NCBI GenBank assembly: GCA_913019905.1
Contig: CAJVZD010000002.1
Coordinates: forward strand, 167,938 to 231,937
DNA from: an uncultured Cellvibrionales bacterium
GTDB taxonomy: Bacteria; Pseudomonadota; Gammaproteobacteria; Pseudomonadales; Dasaniaceae
Length of the DNA: 64,000 bases
Direction: 5' to 3'
Below are positions 44,932-54,860 of this stretch, one piece after another; the first letter of the stretch is position 1; each line of letters begins with the position of its first letter. The translations under genes and the position numbers were made by a program. The notes beneath the pieces were generated by a model. It saw only the letters and a list, made by a program, of their open reading frames with translations. It was not told where the DNA came from and made no database searches.

Positions 44932-44957
44932 TTTAACTCACTAATTTAACTCACTAA
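44932..44957. repeat. 13-bp tandem duplication
   Basis: tttaactcactaa is repeated twice head to tail, 27 bp downstream of the porin stop codon. Confidence 0.8.
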
Positions 44958-44983
44958 TAAAACGACTCAAGAAATCACGATCC

Positions 44984-46189
44984 TTAGAATTTCGCCTGAA
45001 CTTGTAACCACAATTTTCGGGTGTCGTCCTTACCGCCAGCGCCGTCATAATCTGCGAATTTTCCCAAGACTGTAACATTTTCGGTTACTTTTTTCGCAAT
45101 AGACAAATCAAGCTCATCGCCATAATCCTTCGACCCATGCTCAGCTTCAAAATCATGATACACCGCCGTCAAACTAAAACCGGAGATTTTTGTACTCGCA
45201 AGAAAATAGGTATCTTCCAAGCCATCGGCAGGAGTGCCAAGAAATTTATCAGCCCAGCCACTGAACTTATGGTTAGTACCCAGCGGAGTTCTAAATGCCG
45301 TGACGCCTCCATCAGATTCCTGAGTTTCTCGGCCGATTTTCGCGGTGATTTTAGCCGCAGTAAGTCCGATAACTACATGTGAATAGTTGGCATCGTAAGA
45401 CGGCGCTGCACCCTCTTCCTGTTGCGATGCCCACTCTAGTTCATAATGAGCGGTTATACTTCCTACTTCAGGTTTGCCCGCCAAACGAATACCTTTAGTC
45501 TCGCTAATATTGTCAAGATCATAGAAATATGCTGACAATTGGCCGAACTCAAACCCCTTATAATTGATATTAAATAGGTTAGAATTTGTACTGACAGCAT
45601 CGCCTGCAATCCCCTGGATATCTCTTACGTGGGCAAGAAATACCGTAGTGTCCTTCATCGATGTATTGATAAGTGCAGTGACGTCATAGGTTTGTTCATT
45701 TTGGCGCCAGCCCACACCGCCGATGAAGCGCTGATTATCCAACAGCACGCGGGTTCGGCCATGCTTTATGGTTGTATCTTCGAGTCCCGTATAAGCTATC
45801 CAAGCTTGATTAATTTCCGTTCCCTGCGGGTCTTTTACGACAGAATGATCGGTCCTGCCATTTTTCGTGCTATTGAAATTATCATTTCCGATTTCGGAGA
45901 TATCGTCAACTTCCAGTTGCGCCTGGAAGTTGTTCCACATGCCGGTGGTATAATTAAACCTGGATTTAAGCGTAGAAGCGTTAGCTTCCTCCTTCCCCGG
46001 AATATCCTGATCAACATTTTCGAAGCGATAGCGGAAATCAAATTTTGCTTTGCCACTGGTCATCGCATCCATAAATCCATCTTCCGCCATTAGTCCTCCG
46101 CTGCCCAAAGACGCTGCAGCGATCGACATAGCAATGAGTTGTTTTTTTATCATCGGACGTTTGACCATCTTGCTTTTAAATTTATCCAT
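44984..46189 (-). CDS. outer-membrane porin-like protein
   Basis: A 401-residue outer-membrane beta-barrel with a long basic n-region, a signal peptide (cleavage near G-G-L-M-A), alternating hydrophobic strands, and a C-terminal Phe for barrel assembly. The F-D-F-R-Y-R-F-E-N-V-D and W-I-A-Y-T-G-L-E patterns resemble the alginate-export/OprD-like superfamily, but substrate is not predictable. GGGGAG 6 bp before the ATG supports the listed start. An FNR-type site lies in its promoter. Confidence 0.8.
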   Translation of the reverse strand: MDKFKSKMVKRPMIKKQLIAMSIAAASLGSGGLMAEDGFMDAMTSGKAKFDFRYRFENVDQDIPGKEEANASTLKSRFNYTTGMWNNFQAQLEVDDISEIGNDNFNSTKNGRTDHSVVKDPQGTEINQAWIAYTGLEDTTIKHGRTRVLLDNQRFIGGVGWRQNEQTYDVTALINTSMKDTTVFLAHVRDIQGIAGDAVSTNSNLFNINYKGFEFGQLSAYFYDLDNISETKGIRLAGKPEVGSITAHYELEWASQQEEGAAPSYDANYSHVVIGLTAAKITAKIGRETQESDGGVTAFRTPLGTNHKFSGWADKFLGTPADGLEDTYFLASTKISGFSLTAVYHDFEAEHGSKDYGDELDLSIAKKVTENVTVLGKFADYDGAGGKDDTRKLWLQVQAKF

Positions 46190-46233
46190 AGTGCTCCCCT
46201 GAAAAAAGTATCTAACCTAATATTGTTGGGGCT

Positions 46234-46274
46234 ATGATAGAAACATACAAAAGTGAGCTGTTGACCTAAATCAA
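46234..46274 (-). promoter_or_regulatory. FNR/Anr-type promoter of the porin
   Basis: TTGAC-CTAA-ATCAA (46261-46274) matches the FNR box TTGAT-N4-ATCAA with one difference. On the minus strand TATCAT lies at 46234-46239. With transcription starting near 46226, the FNR site is centred at about -41, the class II activator position. It is about 70-85 bp before the porin start codon. Confidence 0.6.
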
Positions 46275-46585
46275 ACGACATAGAATCAACACTCCCTGAA
46301 ACAAAGCTTGCGATATTTTCCTTGTTTTAGGTTAATTTTTTTAGATAAATTTCTGGTCGCTAGCGTCGGCCTCACCGCTTATCTTGCCAATTCGATATTT
46401 AGGAAAGATCAATCGTCCCGGTGTTTAGTCACATAAAAAGCCACCGCTGAGAATTTTCCTTTACGAAAAACCCTCAAAACTGAAGTCCGGATAAAAATTG
46501 CGTGACTCAAGAATAATACGAGCATTTTTCCATGGAGTATTGCAGATACGGGTACGACTGTTTAGACTCGATAGATTGTGCAAAT
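46275..46585. other. divergent intergenic region, porin and metX
   Basis: Besides the FNR-type site just before it, I see nothing defined in this part: no methionine riboswitch and no clear sigma70 pair for metX. Confidence 0.4.
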
Positions 46586-47764
46586 ATGGATCGCAGCATG
46601 CCACTTGACGAACACTCTGTCGGGCTCGTCACCGTACAGACCCAGCATTTTGACCAACCGCTTGAACTAGCTTGTGGACGTACACTGCTACAGTACGATT
46701 TAGTCTACGAAACCTATGGAAAACTCAACAGTGACCAGTCAAACGCAATACTAATTTGCCATGCTTTATCAGGCCATCACCATGCTGCCGGATATCACAG
46801 TGAAGATGATCCTAAGCCGGGTTGGTGGGATGGATACATCGGCCCCGGAAAACCAATTGACAGCAACGAGTTTTATATCGTCAGCCTCAACAATATCGGA
46901 GGTTGTCATGGATCTACCGGTCCGCTGTCAATTAATCTCGAAACGGGTAAGCCATGGCAAAGTGACTTTCCCACTCTGCGGTGTCGTGACTGGGTGAATT
47001 CTCAACGACAATTAATGAAGGTGTTAGGTATTAGCCAGTGGGCAGCGATTATCGGCGGTAGCCTCGGCGGTATGCAGGCGATGCGCTGGTCTCTGGAGTA
47101 TCCCGATGAATTAAGACATTGCGTCATAATCGCCTCTGCACTTAAATTGACCGCCCAAAATATTGCATTTAACGAAGTCGCCAGGCAAGCAATTAGTTCT
47201 GACCCTAACTTTCATGAAGGTTATTATCTAGATCACGATGTGATTCCCAAACAGGGACTGCGTCTGGCTCGCATGGTTGGCCACATCACCTATTTGTCCG
47301 AAGACGGCATGGGTGAGAAATTCGGGCGCGAGCTAAAAAATGGCACGTTTTCACTGGGAAGTAACGAAGATATAGAATTTCAAATTGAGAGTTATCTTCG
47401 CCATCAGGGCGAGGTCTTTTCAACTAGCTTCGACGCCAACACTTACATGCTGATGACAAAAGCCCTGGATTTTTTCGATTTGGCGAGAGAATATGGCGAT
47501 GATCCGGTCGAGGCTTTTAAAAATGCAAAATGCTCTTTTCTCGTCGTGTCCTTTACTACCGATTGGCGCTTTGCCCCGGAGCGTTCACGTGAGATTGTCG
47601 ATGCTTTAATCGCGGCTAAGAAGCCCGTTAGTTATGCCGAAATAGAAGCAAACTTCGGACACGATGCATTTCTGATTCCTAATAAACGTTATCAAAATGT
47701 TTTTCACGCATATATGCAACGCGTTGCCCGTGAAATTATAGGGGAACCCAGTAATGCGGTTTGA
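46586..47764 (+). CDS. metX: homoserine O-acyltransferase MetX
   Basis: A 392-residue alpha/beta-hydrolase-fold enzyme that acylates L-homoserine (acetyl or succinyl) in methionine synthesis. Family motifs are [21 protein letters not shown], the nucleophile elbow G-G-S-L-G-G-M-Q, and the final F-G-H-D-A-F-L. Most close relatives use succinyl-CoA, but sequence alone does not decide this. The start is uncertain: an in-frame ATG lies at 46532, and others at 46586 and 46598, none with a good ribosome-binding site. metW overlaps its end by 11 bp. Confidence 0.9.
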   Translation: MDRSMPLDEHSVGLVTVQTQHFDQPLELACGRTLLQYDLVYETYGKLNSDQSNAILICHALSGHHHAAGYHSEDDPKPGWWDGYIGPGKPIDSNEFYIVSLNNIGGCHGSTGPLSINLETGKPWQSDFPTLRCRDWVNSQRQLMKVLGISQWAAIIGGSLGGMQAMRWSLEYPDELRHCVIIASALKLTAQNIAFNEVARQAISSDPNFHEGYYLDHDVIPKQGLRLARMVGHITYLSEDGMGEKFGRELKNGTFSLGSNEDIEFQIESYLRHQGEVFSTSFDANTYMLMTKALDFFDLAREYGDDPVEAFKNAKCSFLVVSFTTDWRFAPERSREIVDALIAAKKPVSYAEIEANFGHDAFLIPNKRYQNVFHAYMQRVAREIIGEPSNAV

Positions 47765-48344
47765 CTTACAGCTTATAACTAATTGGGTTCAAACCCACTC
47801 GCGCGTATTGGATTTGGGTTGCGGTAACGGTGAATTACTCCAAAAACTCCAGCGCGAACGGCAGGCAGACGGCGTAGGCATTGAAATTGATGATGACTAC
47901 ATCACAGAATGCATCGCCAAGGGAATCAGTGTAGTCGAACAAGATTTGAATGAAGGCTTAAGTAATTTTCGCGACAACAGTTTTGATATGGTGATTATGG
48001 CCCAATCGCTTCAGGCCTTAAGTGCACCTCACTTGGTGATTGACGAAATGCTGCGAATAGGGAAAGAATGTATCGTTACCTTTCCAAACTTTGCACATTG
48101 GCGTTGCCGCCTGCATCTCAGCCATAAGGGACGAATGCCGGTCTCTAAATTTATGCCTTACAACTGGTACGATACACCCAATATTCATTTTTGTACCGTT
48201 AAAGATTTTGAAATTCTGTGCATCGAAAATAACATCCGCATCCTTGATCGTGCAGTGGTAAGTAACGATAGCAGCCAAAGTTTTTTGGGTAAATTAATGC
48301 CGAATTTGTTCGGAGTGACCGCTGTTTATCATGTCAGTCGATAA
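47754..48344 (+). CDS. metW: methionine biosynthesis protein MetW
   Basis: A 196-residue class I methyltransferase-fold protein that supports MetX activity and is almost always encoded beside it. The SAM site [11 protein letters not shown] is at about 20-30. [14 protein letters not shown] and [10 protein letters not shown] are typical. It overlaps metX by 11 bp, so translational coupling is likely. Confidence 0.92.
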   Translation: MRFDLQLITNWVQTHSRVLDLGCGNGELLQKLQRERQADGVGIEIDDDYITECIAKGISVVEQDLNEGLSNFRDNSFDMVIMAQSLQALSAPHLVIDEMLRIGKECIVTFPNFAHWRCRLHLSHKGRMPVSKFMPYNWYDTPNIHFCTVKDFEILCIENNIRILDRAVVSNDSSQSFLGKLMPNLFGVTAVYHVSR

Positions 48345-48372
48345 TATAGTGGCACGCTCATAATAGGTACAT

Positions 48373-48813
48373 ATGATGGTAATTAGACGATTTTTTTTAC
48401 TCTTTCTGCTTTGCTTTTCATCTACGATTAGTGCCGAACAGAAAAAATCTTTTGGCCCGTTTGACGTTCACTACAGCGTGGTTAATTCTACCTTTATTTC
48501 AGCGAATACCGCTCGTATCTATCATATTGTTCGCGGTAAAGACCGAGCTCTAGTAAATATTGCTATCCGAAAAAACTTAACTGATGGTAGCAGTAAGGCG
48601 CAAAAAGCAATTGTGAAGGGTCATAGTTCTGACTTAATGCGTGAGACTCCCCTGCAATTCTTGGAAATCATCGAGCAGGATGCCATCTACTATATTGCGG
48701 AAGTTAAGTTTTACGATGAAGAAATACGTCATTTTTTTATCGATGTTCAGCCCGACCCAAATGAGCCCGCTTTTAGGCTAAAATTTACACAAACCTTGTA
48801 TCGCGACAATTGA
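48373..48813 (+). CDS. DUF4426 exported protein
   Basis: A 146-residue protein with a signal peptide (cleavage after I-S-A) and the DUF4426 pattern: F-G-P-F-D-V-H-Y-S-V-V-N-S-T-F, Y-x-I-V-R-G-K-D-R-A, and F-Y-D-E-E-I-R-H-F. The metX-metW-DUF4426-rdgB order is conserved in Pseudomonas relatives, which supports the call. Function unknown. Confidence 0.85.
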   Translation: MMVIRRFFLLFLLCFSSTISAEQKKSFGPFDVHYSVVNSTFISANTARIYHIVRGKDRALVNIAIRKNLTDGSSKAQKAIVKGHSSDLMRETPLQFLEIIEQDAIYYIAEVKFYDEEIRHFFIDVQPDPNEPAFRLKFTQTLYRDN

Positions 48814-48866
48814 TACATCTAAGCCACTATGATGACACTAAATGCGGCTAAGGCATGTAAAAAGAT

Positions 48867-49457
48867 ATGAAAAGAATAGTTCTTGCCAGCGGTAATCCAG
48901 GAAAACTCCGAGAGTTCCAACAGTTACTATCTAATACTGATTACGAGATTATTCCACAATCAAAGCTGGACATACCCGATGCTGATGAGATCGGTTTAAG
49001 TTTCGTCGAAAATTCAATTCTGAAAGCTCGGCACGCCTCAAAATTATCGGGGCTTCCCGCGATTGCCGATGACTCCGGATTAGAAGTTGACGCATTAAAT
49101 GGCCAGCCAGGCATCTATTCAGCGCGTTTTGCCGGCACCCCAAGTAACGACGATAATAACAATAAAAAATTGCTACAAGAATTGGGGGACATCTCGGCGC
49201 AGCAAAGATCAGCACGCTTCCAATGTCTACTGACATTGTTGAGACACGAAAAGGATCCAGTGCCATTGATATTCCAAGGTACTTGGGAAGGAAGAATTCT
49301 ATTCGAACCGAGTGGTGAAAACGGCTTTGGCTACGATCCGCTTTTTTTCGTGCCCGAGCAAAACTGCAGTTCAGCGCAGCTGAGTGCGCAAGTAAAAAAC
49401 GCGATTAGTCATCGGGGAAAAGCCATGGCTAAATTGCTGAGACACCTAGTGAAGTAA
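48867..49457 (+). CDS. rdgB: non-canonical purine NTP pyrophosphatase
   Basis: A 196-residue RdgB/Ham1-type enzyme that hydrolyses dITP, ITP and XTP to monophosphates, keeping deaminated purines out of DNA. S-G-N-P-G-K-L-R-E at the start, I-A-D-D-S-G-L-E-V-D about 66-75, and G-F-G-Y-D-P-L-F-F are diagnostic. The usual downstream hemW is absent. Confidence 0.93.
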   Translation: MKRIVLASGNPGKLREFQQLLSNTDYEIIPQSKLDIPDADEIGLSFVENSILKARHASKLSGLPAIADDSGLEVDALNGQPGIYSARFAGTPSNDDNNNKKLLQELGDISAQQRSARFQCLLTLLRHEKDPVPLIFQGTWEGRILFEPSGENGFGYDPLFFVPEQNCSSAQLSAQVKNAISHRGKAMAKLLRHLVK

Positions 49458-49558
49458 TCGTTTAAGTGCGATATGGCGCGACGTTATTCTCCACATCAGT
49501 TCTTTAAAATGTCCTCGTAAACCGAGAAGTGAATATCGTGTTGTTCGTGGCAGAGAGA

Positions 49559-50086
49559 TCAGTGAAACTGTCCGCTCGAAGCGTTTTCATGACACTCATC
49601 ACATTGACTTAAAGTTACATTTCCCAACTCACTTTTCCTTTTTTCTAACATCACGTCTTCGTGATCGAAGAGGAAATTGGGTAATTCTGTTATACGTAGT
49701 GGAGGAGTTTCAGGTAAATTTCTTATCATTTGACTCACGTTCGAGGGATGTCCCATCCTCAAGGCATTACCATAAAGATATTTTTTGATTGCCTCCGACG
49801 ATGTGTCGTCCAACTCCGCGTTATCTCCAAAGTGGTCATCTAAACCTGCCATAATTCGCTCCCAACTCTCGACGGGTAGTAGGCCGGGTGGGTAGGCAAC
49901 ATGACAGGCCCCACACTCTTCAATAAAACTTTCGATATCATCGATACTAACGGATACGCTACTGATCCTCTTCCCTAACAAATTTCCACGCTGTACTAAA
50001 TCGAGTATAATTCCCTGCGCGGTGAATATGAGTATGGCCATTAGAAGAGCTGATCCGATAATCCAGCTAATTCTACCCACTTTCAC
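49559..50086 (-). CDS. dihaem cytochrome c
   Basis: A 175-residue membrane-anchored periplasmic cytochrome with an N-terminal helix (about 8-28) and two haem motifs, C-G-A-C-H (about 58-62) and C-D-E-C-H near the C-terminus. Pattern and length fit the dihaem cytochrome c (DHC) family. It lies 46 bp downstream of the cytochrome b gene and probably forms a complex with it. The small haem protein (SHP) that often accompanies the pair is missing here. Confidence 0.82.
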   Translation of the reverse strand: MKVGRISWIIGSALLMAILIFTAQGIILDLVQRGNLLGKRISSVSVSIDDIESFIEECGACHVAYPPGLLPVESWERIMAGLDDHFGDNAELDDTSSEAIKKYLYGNALRMGHPSNVSQMIRNLPETPPLRITELPNFLFDHEDVMLEKRKSELGNVTLSQCDECHENASSGQFH

Positions 50087-50132
50087 GTTCGCTTTTTCTA
50101 TCTAGAATGGCTCTTGCGGGTGCCTCCAGCAT

Positions 50133-50744
50133 CTAAGACCTCTTTTTTTTACCGCTAATCATCGCTTTTATCAAATTCTCACGATGCATAAAACTACTGA
50201 GAAAAACCCCACCTACATGAAGAACTACCATCATTAGTGTCAAGTCAGCAAATAGGTTGTGAATATTTTCAAGCAGTCCACCAGGCCAATGGGCGACCGA
50301 AGTTTCACTCAATGGCCCGCTACCTTCTAGCGCAAAAAGACAAATACCCGATAGCGTTGTCACCAATAAGCTGGTCGCCAACAGAATAATCATCGCTGCG
50401 CCCGCGGGATTGTGACCGAGATACCGCTCGGGATATCCCCTTACTAAATCCCGCAAGTAATTACGTAACACAAAAGGACTTGGTATAAAATCGGCAAACT
50501 GCGCATGGACAGTTCCAATAAAACCCCAAAGCAATCGAAACAGCAGGAGCAGGAAAACACCATACCCGGCATAACTATGAATAACGATTAGATCGTCGTC
50601 TAAAAAATAGGCAAGAAAAAAGAAAAGAACCAATGACCAGTGGAAAATTCTTACTAAGAGGTCCCATACAGGAACTATTGTATCTGTCGGGTGATTCAAA
50701 CCTTCGATCTCTTTTGCGGCCAGCAGAAAAACTTCAGCGTTCAA
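50133..50744 (-). CDS. cytochrome b561-type membrane protein
   Basis: A 203-residue four-helix cytochrome b of the b561/hydrogenase type. Haem-axial histidines are likely in R-I-F-H-W, V-I-H-S-Y-A-G-Y, N-I-H-N-L-F-A-D and V-L-H-V-G-G-V-F. It would pass electrons between quinol and its partner, the dihaem cytochrome. It starts a two-gene operon. Confidence 0.82.
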   Translation of the reverse strand: MNAEVFLLAAKEIEGLNHPTDTIVPVWDLLVRIFHWSLVLFFFLAYFLDDDLIVIHSYAGYGVFLLLLFRLLWGFIGTVHAQFADFIPSPFVLRNYLRDLVRGYPERYLGHNPAGAAMIILLATSLLVTTLSGICLFALEGSGPLSETSVAHWPGGLLENIHNLFADLTLMMVVLHVGGVFLSSFMHRENLIKAMISGKKKRS

Positions 50745-50860
50745 GTTCTTTAGGTTGATCTGGTATTGCAGAATTAATTGTCAGCGGCACGAGTATCACT
50801 GACTTCGTTAGAATCGAACTAATCCGAAAGCGGATCACTACTAATTGTTTTCGTCTGCTA

Positions 50861-51595
50861 CTACTTTTTATGTTTTACGAATAGCAGGTCCCATACACCG
50901 TGCCCTAAACGCTCGCCTCGTTTTTCAAACTTAGTGATCGGGCGATATGCCGGACGCTCGGAAAACATATATTCGTCGCCCTGATTTAAAAAGTCGGCAG
51001 AAGCTGTCATCACTTCCATCATTTGCTCAGCGTAGTCTTCCCAATCTGTGGCCAAATGAACAACACCACCTGCCTTAATTTTATAAGCGAGACTCTCGAC
51101 AAATTTGGCCTGAATCATTCGACGCTTATTGTGTTTCTTTTTATGCCAAGGATCAGGGAAATAGATTTGCACCCGATCTAAACTGTGGTCGGGAATGCAC
51201 TCTCTCAATACGTCGACGGCGTCATCGCAGTATACGCGAATATTGTCGACATGTTGTTCTTCCATACCGTGCAACAATTTCCCAATGCCGGGCTCGTGCA
51301 CTTCGATACCAATAAAGTCAGACTCTTGTGACTCATGCGCCATCTGCACCAAAGACACACCCATTCCGAAACCAATTTCCAATATAACGGGAGCCGTTCG
51401 CTCAAAAACTGCAGCATAATCAATCATTCCGTCTTTCAACTGCAAGCCCTTGACCGGCCAGTATTTGTCAAAAGCTGCTTGCTGGCCCGGGGTCATGCGT
51501 CCCGAACGTTTAACAAAGCTACGAATTGCCCGATGATGTTTCGCCGGAACATTTTCTTTCAAAGCAGGATCAATCGAATTATCAAGTTCGCTCAT
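50861..51595 (-). CDS. trmB: tRNA (guanine46-N7)-methyltransferase
   Basis: A 244-residue SAM-dependent enzyme forming m7G46 in tRNA. The SAM-binding L-E-I-G-F-G-M-G region (about 75-82), V-Q-I-Y-F-P-D-P-W-H-K-K-K-H-N-K-R-R-M-I, and the closing T-K-F-E-K-R-G-E-R-L-G-H-G-V-W-D-L are family hallmarks. The DUF423 gene follows after 10 bp or less upstream on the same strand and is probably co-transcribed. Confidence 0.93.
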   Translation of the reverse strand: MSELDNSIDPALKENVPAKHHRAIRSFVKRSGRMTPGQQAAFDKYWPVKGLQLKDGMIDYAAVFERTAPVILEIGFGMGVSLVQMAHESQESDFIGIEVHEPGIGKLLHGMEEQHVDNIRVYCDDAVDVLRECIPDHSLDRVQIYFPDPWHKKKHNKRRMIQAKFVESLAYKIKAGGVVHLATDWEDYAEQMMEVMTASADFLNQGDEYMFSERPAYRPITKFEKRGERLGHGVWDLLFVKHKK

Positions 51596-51605
51596 GGTTT
51601 CGAAA

Positions 51606-51989
51606 TTACTCGTTAATATTTTGGTAGATACCCATAGCCAGCGTTAACCACCCAGCTATGAAAGCAAGACCGCCAATTGGCGTAATGGCACCCATCCACT
51701 TAATTCCAGTCAAAGCCATTACATAAAGACTGCCCGAAAAAATAACGATGCCGACCAGTATTAACCAGCCACTCCATTGGAAGAATGTTGCCTGAGGATA
51801 TTGCAAAAGCAACACACCAACAGCCAAAAGCGCAAAAGTGTGGTAAAAATGATATTGCACTGCTGTTTGATATGCACTCATCAATTCAACTGTCAGACGG
51901 TGTTTTAGACCATGAGCGCCAAACGCGCCGATTATAACCGCTGATAAGCCACACATTGCCGCAATGAGTAAAAATGTTTTAGCCACCAA
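51606..51989 (-). CDS. DUF423 family membrane protein
   Basis: A 127-residue protein with four membrane helices of the DUF423 (YgdD) family: I-I-G-A-F-G-A-H-G-L-K, Y-Q-T-A-V-Q-Y-H-F-Y-H-T-F-A-L-L, and I-T-P-I-G-G-L-A-F-I-A-G-W. Function unknown. It lies just upstream of trmB and downstream of the rpoH region. Confidence 0.85.
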   Translation of the reverse strand: MVAKTFLLIAAMCGLSAVIIGAFGAHGLKHRLTVELMSAYQTAVQYHFYHTFALLAVGVLLLQYPQATFFQWSGWLILVGIVIFSGSLYVMALTGIKWMGAITPIGGLAFIAGWLTLAMGIYQNINE

Positions 51990-52036
51990 CTCCCCCTAAA
52001 TTCGCACCTAACCAATAAGCCATAAAACTAACGCAT

Positions 52037-52062
52037 AAAAAAACCGCCATCGGGCGGTTTTT
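52037..52062 (-). terminator. intrinsic terminator of rpoH
   Basis: A 10-bp stem (52053-52062 with 52039-52048, 4-nt loop, core ACCGCC) followed on the minus strand by a run of T, 17 bp after the rpoH stop. Confidence 0.9.
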
Positions 52063-52078
52063 CAAACACTATGAAGGT

Positions 52079-52927
52079 TTATGCTTCCATAGTTGCTCTA
52101 ATCTTTTTCATAGCATTTTTTTCCAACTGCCTCACACGTTCAGCAGAGACACCGTACTTGCCGGCCAACTCGTGTAAGGTCGCTTTATTATCTGATAACC
52201 AACGGGCCTCCACAATATCTCTACTTCGGTCATCAAGACCTTCTAGAGCGAGATGTAAATGCTGATTATTAGATTGCTCCCAATCTGAATTCTCAATCGC
52301 AACTGCAGGATTGAAAGAATTGTCTTCCAGATAGTGTGCTGGTGCTACAAAACCATCCTCTTCGTCATCTGCGCCGGCATCAAAACCTAAATCCGTCGAA
52401 GTAAGTCGGCCTTCCATCCGCCTCACTTCGCTTACGTCGACGCCTAAATCTTTAGCAACAGAATGTACTTCGTCATTACTAAACCAAGCAAGGCGTTTTT
52501 TCGCGCTACGTAAATTGAAAAACAATTTTCGTTGTGATTTCGTGGTGGCAATCTTAACAATACGCCAGTTTCGCAGGATGTACTCGTGCATTTCGGCTTT
52601 GATCCAATGCACAGCGAACGAAACCAAACGTACACCCTTCTCAGGATTGAAGCGCTTGACTGCCTTCATTAATCCAACATTACCTTCCTGAATCAAATCG
52701 GCTAAAGGTAAACCATACCCTTGGTATGACTTTGCAATATGCACCACAAAACGTAAGTGAGCCATTACTAACTGACGAGCAGCGTCAAGATTTTCACGAT
52801 AATACAGATCTTCTGCAAGCTCATGTTCGTTATCTGCAGTGAGAATTGAAAAATTGCTAACAGTCTGCATGTACGCGTTGAGATTACTCCCAGGTACTAA
52901 ATTTACAGTCTGTAATGCGGTACTCAT
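52079..52927 (-). CDS. rpoH: RNA polymerase sigma-32 factor
   Basis: A 282-residue heat-shock sigma factor. Region 2 shows [28 protein letters not shown] and the 2.4-like F-A-V-H-W-I-K-A-E. The RpoH box (Q-R-K-L-F-F-N-L-R) and the region-4 helix-turn-helix ([15 protein letters not shown]) follow. I start at M-S-T-A-L-Q; an ATG four codons earlier is possible. The position next to ftsX, as in other gammaproteobacteria, supports the call. TATAAT is seen on the minus strand at 53018-53023. Confidence 0.95.
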   Translation of the reverse strand: MSTALQTVNLVPGSNLNAYMQTVSNFSILTADNEHELAEDLYYRENLDAARQLVMAHLRFVVHIAKSYQGYGLPLADLIQEGNVGLMKAVKRFNPEKGVRLVSFAVHWIKAEMHEYILRNWRIVKIATTKSQRKLFFNLRSAKKRLAWFSNDEVHSVAKDLGVDVSEVRRMEGRLTSTDLGFDAGADDEEDGFVAPAHYLEDNSFNPAVAIENSDWEQSNNQHLHLALEGLDDRSRDIVEARWLSDNKATLHELAGKYGVSAERVRQLEKNAMKKIRATMEA

Positions 52928-53101
52928 AGACTTCTCCAAATTAATTAGCCGCGAATACTAACACTCATTACATTAGATCGCTAATAACCAATTAGTTCAT
53001 TCACTTATTGTTTCATCATTATAAGGAATAGATGTTGGGCCTATAATCGAATTTTCAAGTAGGTGGCGTGATATTTTGCAATTATAGATAGTTTAGAAGG
53101 G

Positions 53102-54142
53102 TTAGCGTGGCTCAATCGAGCCCAAATGACGGCTGACCGCCAGCCAGGAACCGACCAGACCTAATGTGCCGCTGACAACACAGATCAAAATCGTATCAAA
53201 GAAACCCAGGCCTTGAAGCTCAAACTGGCTTTGATAGAGGCCGGCCAGCTGTTCGATAGGGTTGCGAAGCAGGAAAAGACCCATATTTATAATGATCCAC
53301 GACATTAAACCTCCACCTAAGCCATACCAAAGACCCGTGTAAAGAAATGGCCGCCGTACAAAAGCATTGGTTGCGCCCACTAGTTTAACAATTACGATCT
53401 CATCGCGCCGACTTTCAATAGACAGGCGAATGGTATTACCAATAACCAATAAGACTCCAAGAGACAATAAACCCGCCAAAGCAACTGTCATTCGCCGGCC
53501 TAACGCCATCATGCTATACAGGCGCTGCACCCATTCCAGATCGAGTACCGCCTGCTCAACTTGTGGCAATGCCTGTAATTCGATGAATAGCGCTTCGGCA
53601 ATAGCAGCGGCGTTTTCTCCCTCAGTAGGCCTAATGACGATGACCGCAGGCAAGGGATTGCTGTCTAAATGCTGCAATACGTCGCCATAACCGGATAGCG
53701 CTTGAAACTCAATCAAAGCTTCGTTTTGGGTAATGAAATTCACTTCAACAATGTCTTTTCGCAACCGCAATTGCGCAGCCAATTTTCTTGCATCCTTTTC
53801 ATCTACTGTCTTGCCAATAAACAGCGAGATTTGAGCTGCGCCGTCCCATCCGCCGCTTAAGGATTCAATATTATCCAAAGCCACAAACAAACCGATCGGC
53901 AATGCCATAGCTATACCTATGACCAGCCACGTCATAATACTGGGAACTAATGTTTTCAAGAGACGCTGCAAACTTTCGCGACCAACCAATCTGTGATGCG
54001 CAAAATAACTACTCACAATATCAGCGATACTTGTGCGACTCTGACTCGCCCCTTTCGAGCCCCTCATCCCTGTGGCGCTTGAGTTTCCCTCTCTCCCAAC
54101 CGTTTGCGACTTTTTGTATTTGCTGTCTGGATCAGGACTCAA
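53102..54142 (-). CDS. ftsX: cell division protein FtsX
   Basis: A 346-residue integral membrane partner of FtsE. It has a cytoplasmic basic N-terminus, four membrane helices, and a large periplasmic domain after helix 1 (about 95-200). FtsEX activates cell-wall amidases at the septum in an ATP-dependent way. It overlaps ftsE by 4 bp, giving equal expression. The N-terminal tail is somewhat longer than in E. coli. Confidence 0.93.
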   Translation of the reverse strand: MSPDPDSKYKKSQTVGREGNSSATGMRGSKGASQSRTSIADIVSSYFAHHRLVGRESLQRLLKTLVPSIMTWLVIGIAMALPIGLFVALDNIESLSGGWDGAAQISLFIGKTVDEKDARKLAAQLRLRKDIVEVNFITQNEALIEFQALSGYGDVLQHLDSNPLPAVIVIRPTEGENAAAIAEALFIELQALPQVEQAVLDLEWVQRLYSMMALGRRMTVALAGLLSLGVLLVIGNTIRLSIESRRDEIVIVKLVGATNAFVRRPFLYTGLWYGLGGGLMSWIIINMGLFLLRNPIEQLAGLYQSQFELQGLGFFDTILICVVSGTLGLVGSWLAVSRHLGSIEPR

Positions 54143-54810
54143 ACCGATACTCCGGGGCGAGCAATTAACTCGCCTTCACGCAAAGTCATCATTCGATAGG
54201 GCATTCTGGCAATTAGACTTAAATCATGGCTGGCAATTAAAACGGTCACCCCCACTTGATTGAACTGCTCAAATAAGTGCATGATTTCCGCAGACAATTC
54301 TGGATCGAGGTTTCCAGTTGGCTCATCGGCTAATAAAATCGAAGGTTTATTTACCACCGCACGGGCTATACCGATACGCTGTTGCTCACCGCCAGATAAC
54401 GTGACCGGCATCAGCTTTTCTTTATTGAGTAGACCCACCTTATCAAGCGCCGCTCGAACACGGCGTCCAACATCTCGTGGCTGGTACCCGGCAATGATTA
54501 ATGGCAAGGCAACATTGTCGAATACCGAACGATCAAACAACAGCTGATGGTTTTGAAAAACCACGCCAATGTCCCGTCGCAGGGCGGGTATTTTTCGGGC
54601 CGCCAAACCCCGAAGATTTTGCCCATTTACCAGCACCTGGCCGTGGCTGGGTCGCTCCATCACCATGATTAGCTTTAATAAGGTACTTTTCCCAGCGCCA
54701 CTGTGACCGGTCAAAAACACCATTTCGTTGCGAGCGATGTCAAAACTCACATTTTTTAATGCTTCAAAGCCACCGGGATATCGCTTGCTAATTTGGTCGA
54801 ACTTAATCAT
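54139..54810 (-). CDS. ftsE: cell division ATP-binding protein FtsE
   Basis: A 223-residue ABC ATPase: Walker A G-H-S-G-A-G-K-S-T (about 36-44), signature L-S-G-G-E-Q-Q-R, and Walker B I-L-L-A-D-E-P-T-G-N-L-D-P. It energises FtsX at the divisome. ftsY lies 50 bp upstream on the same strand, as in E. coli. Confidence 0.95.
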   Translation of the reverse strand: MIKFDQISKRYPGGFEALKNVSFDIARNEMVFLTGHSGAGKSTLLKLIMVMERPSHGQVLVNGQNLRGLAARKIPALRRDIGVVFQNHQLLFDRSVFDNVALPLIIAGYQPRDVGRRVRAALDKVGLLNKEKLMPVTLSGGEQQRIGIARAVVNKPSILLADEPTGNLDPELSAEIMHLFEQFNQVGVTVLIASHDLSLIARMPYRMMTLREGELIARPGVSV

Positions 54811-54860
54811 AAGTTATTATTTCAATGTTTCTTTTACTATTTGGCTTGTAAAAAGAGTCT

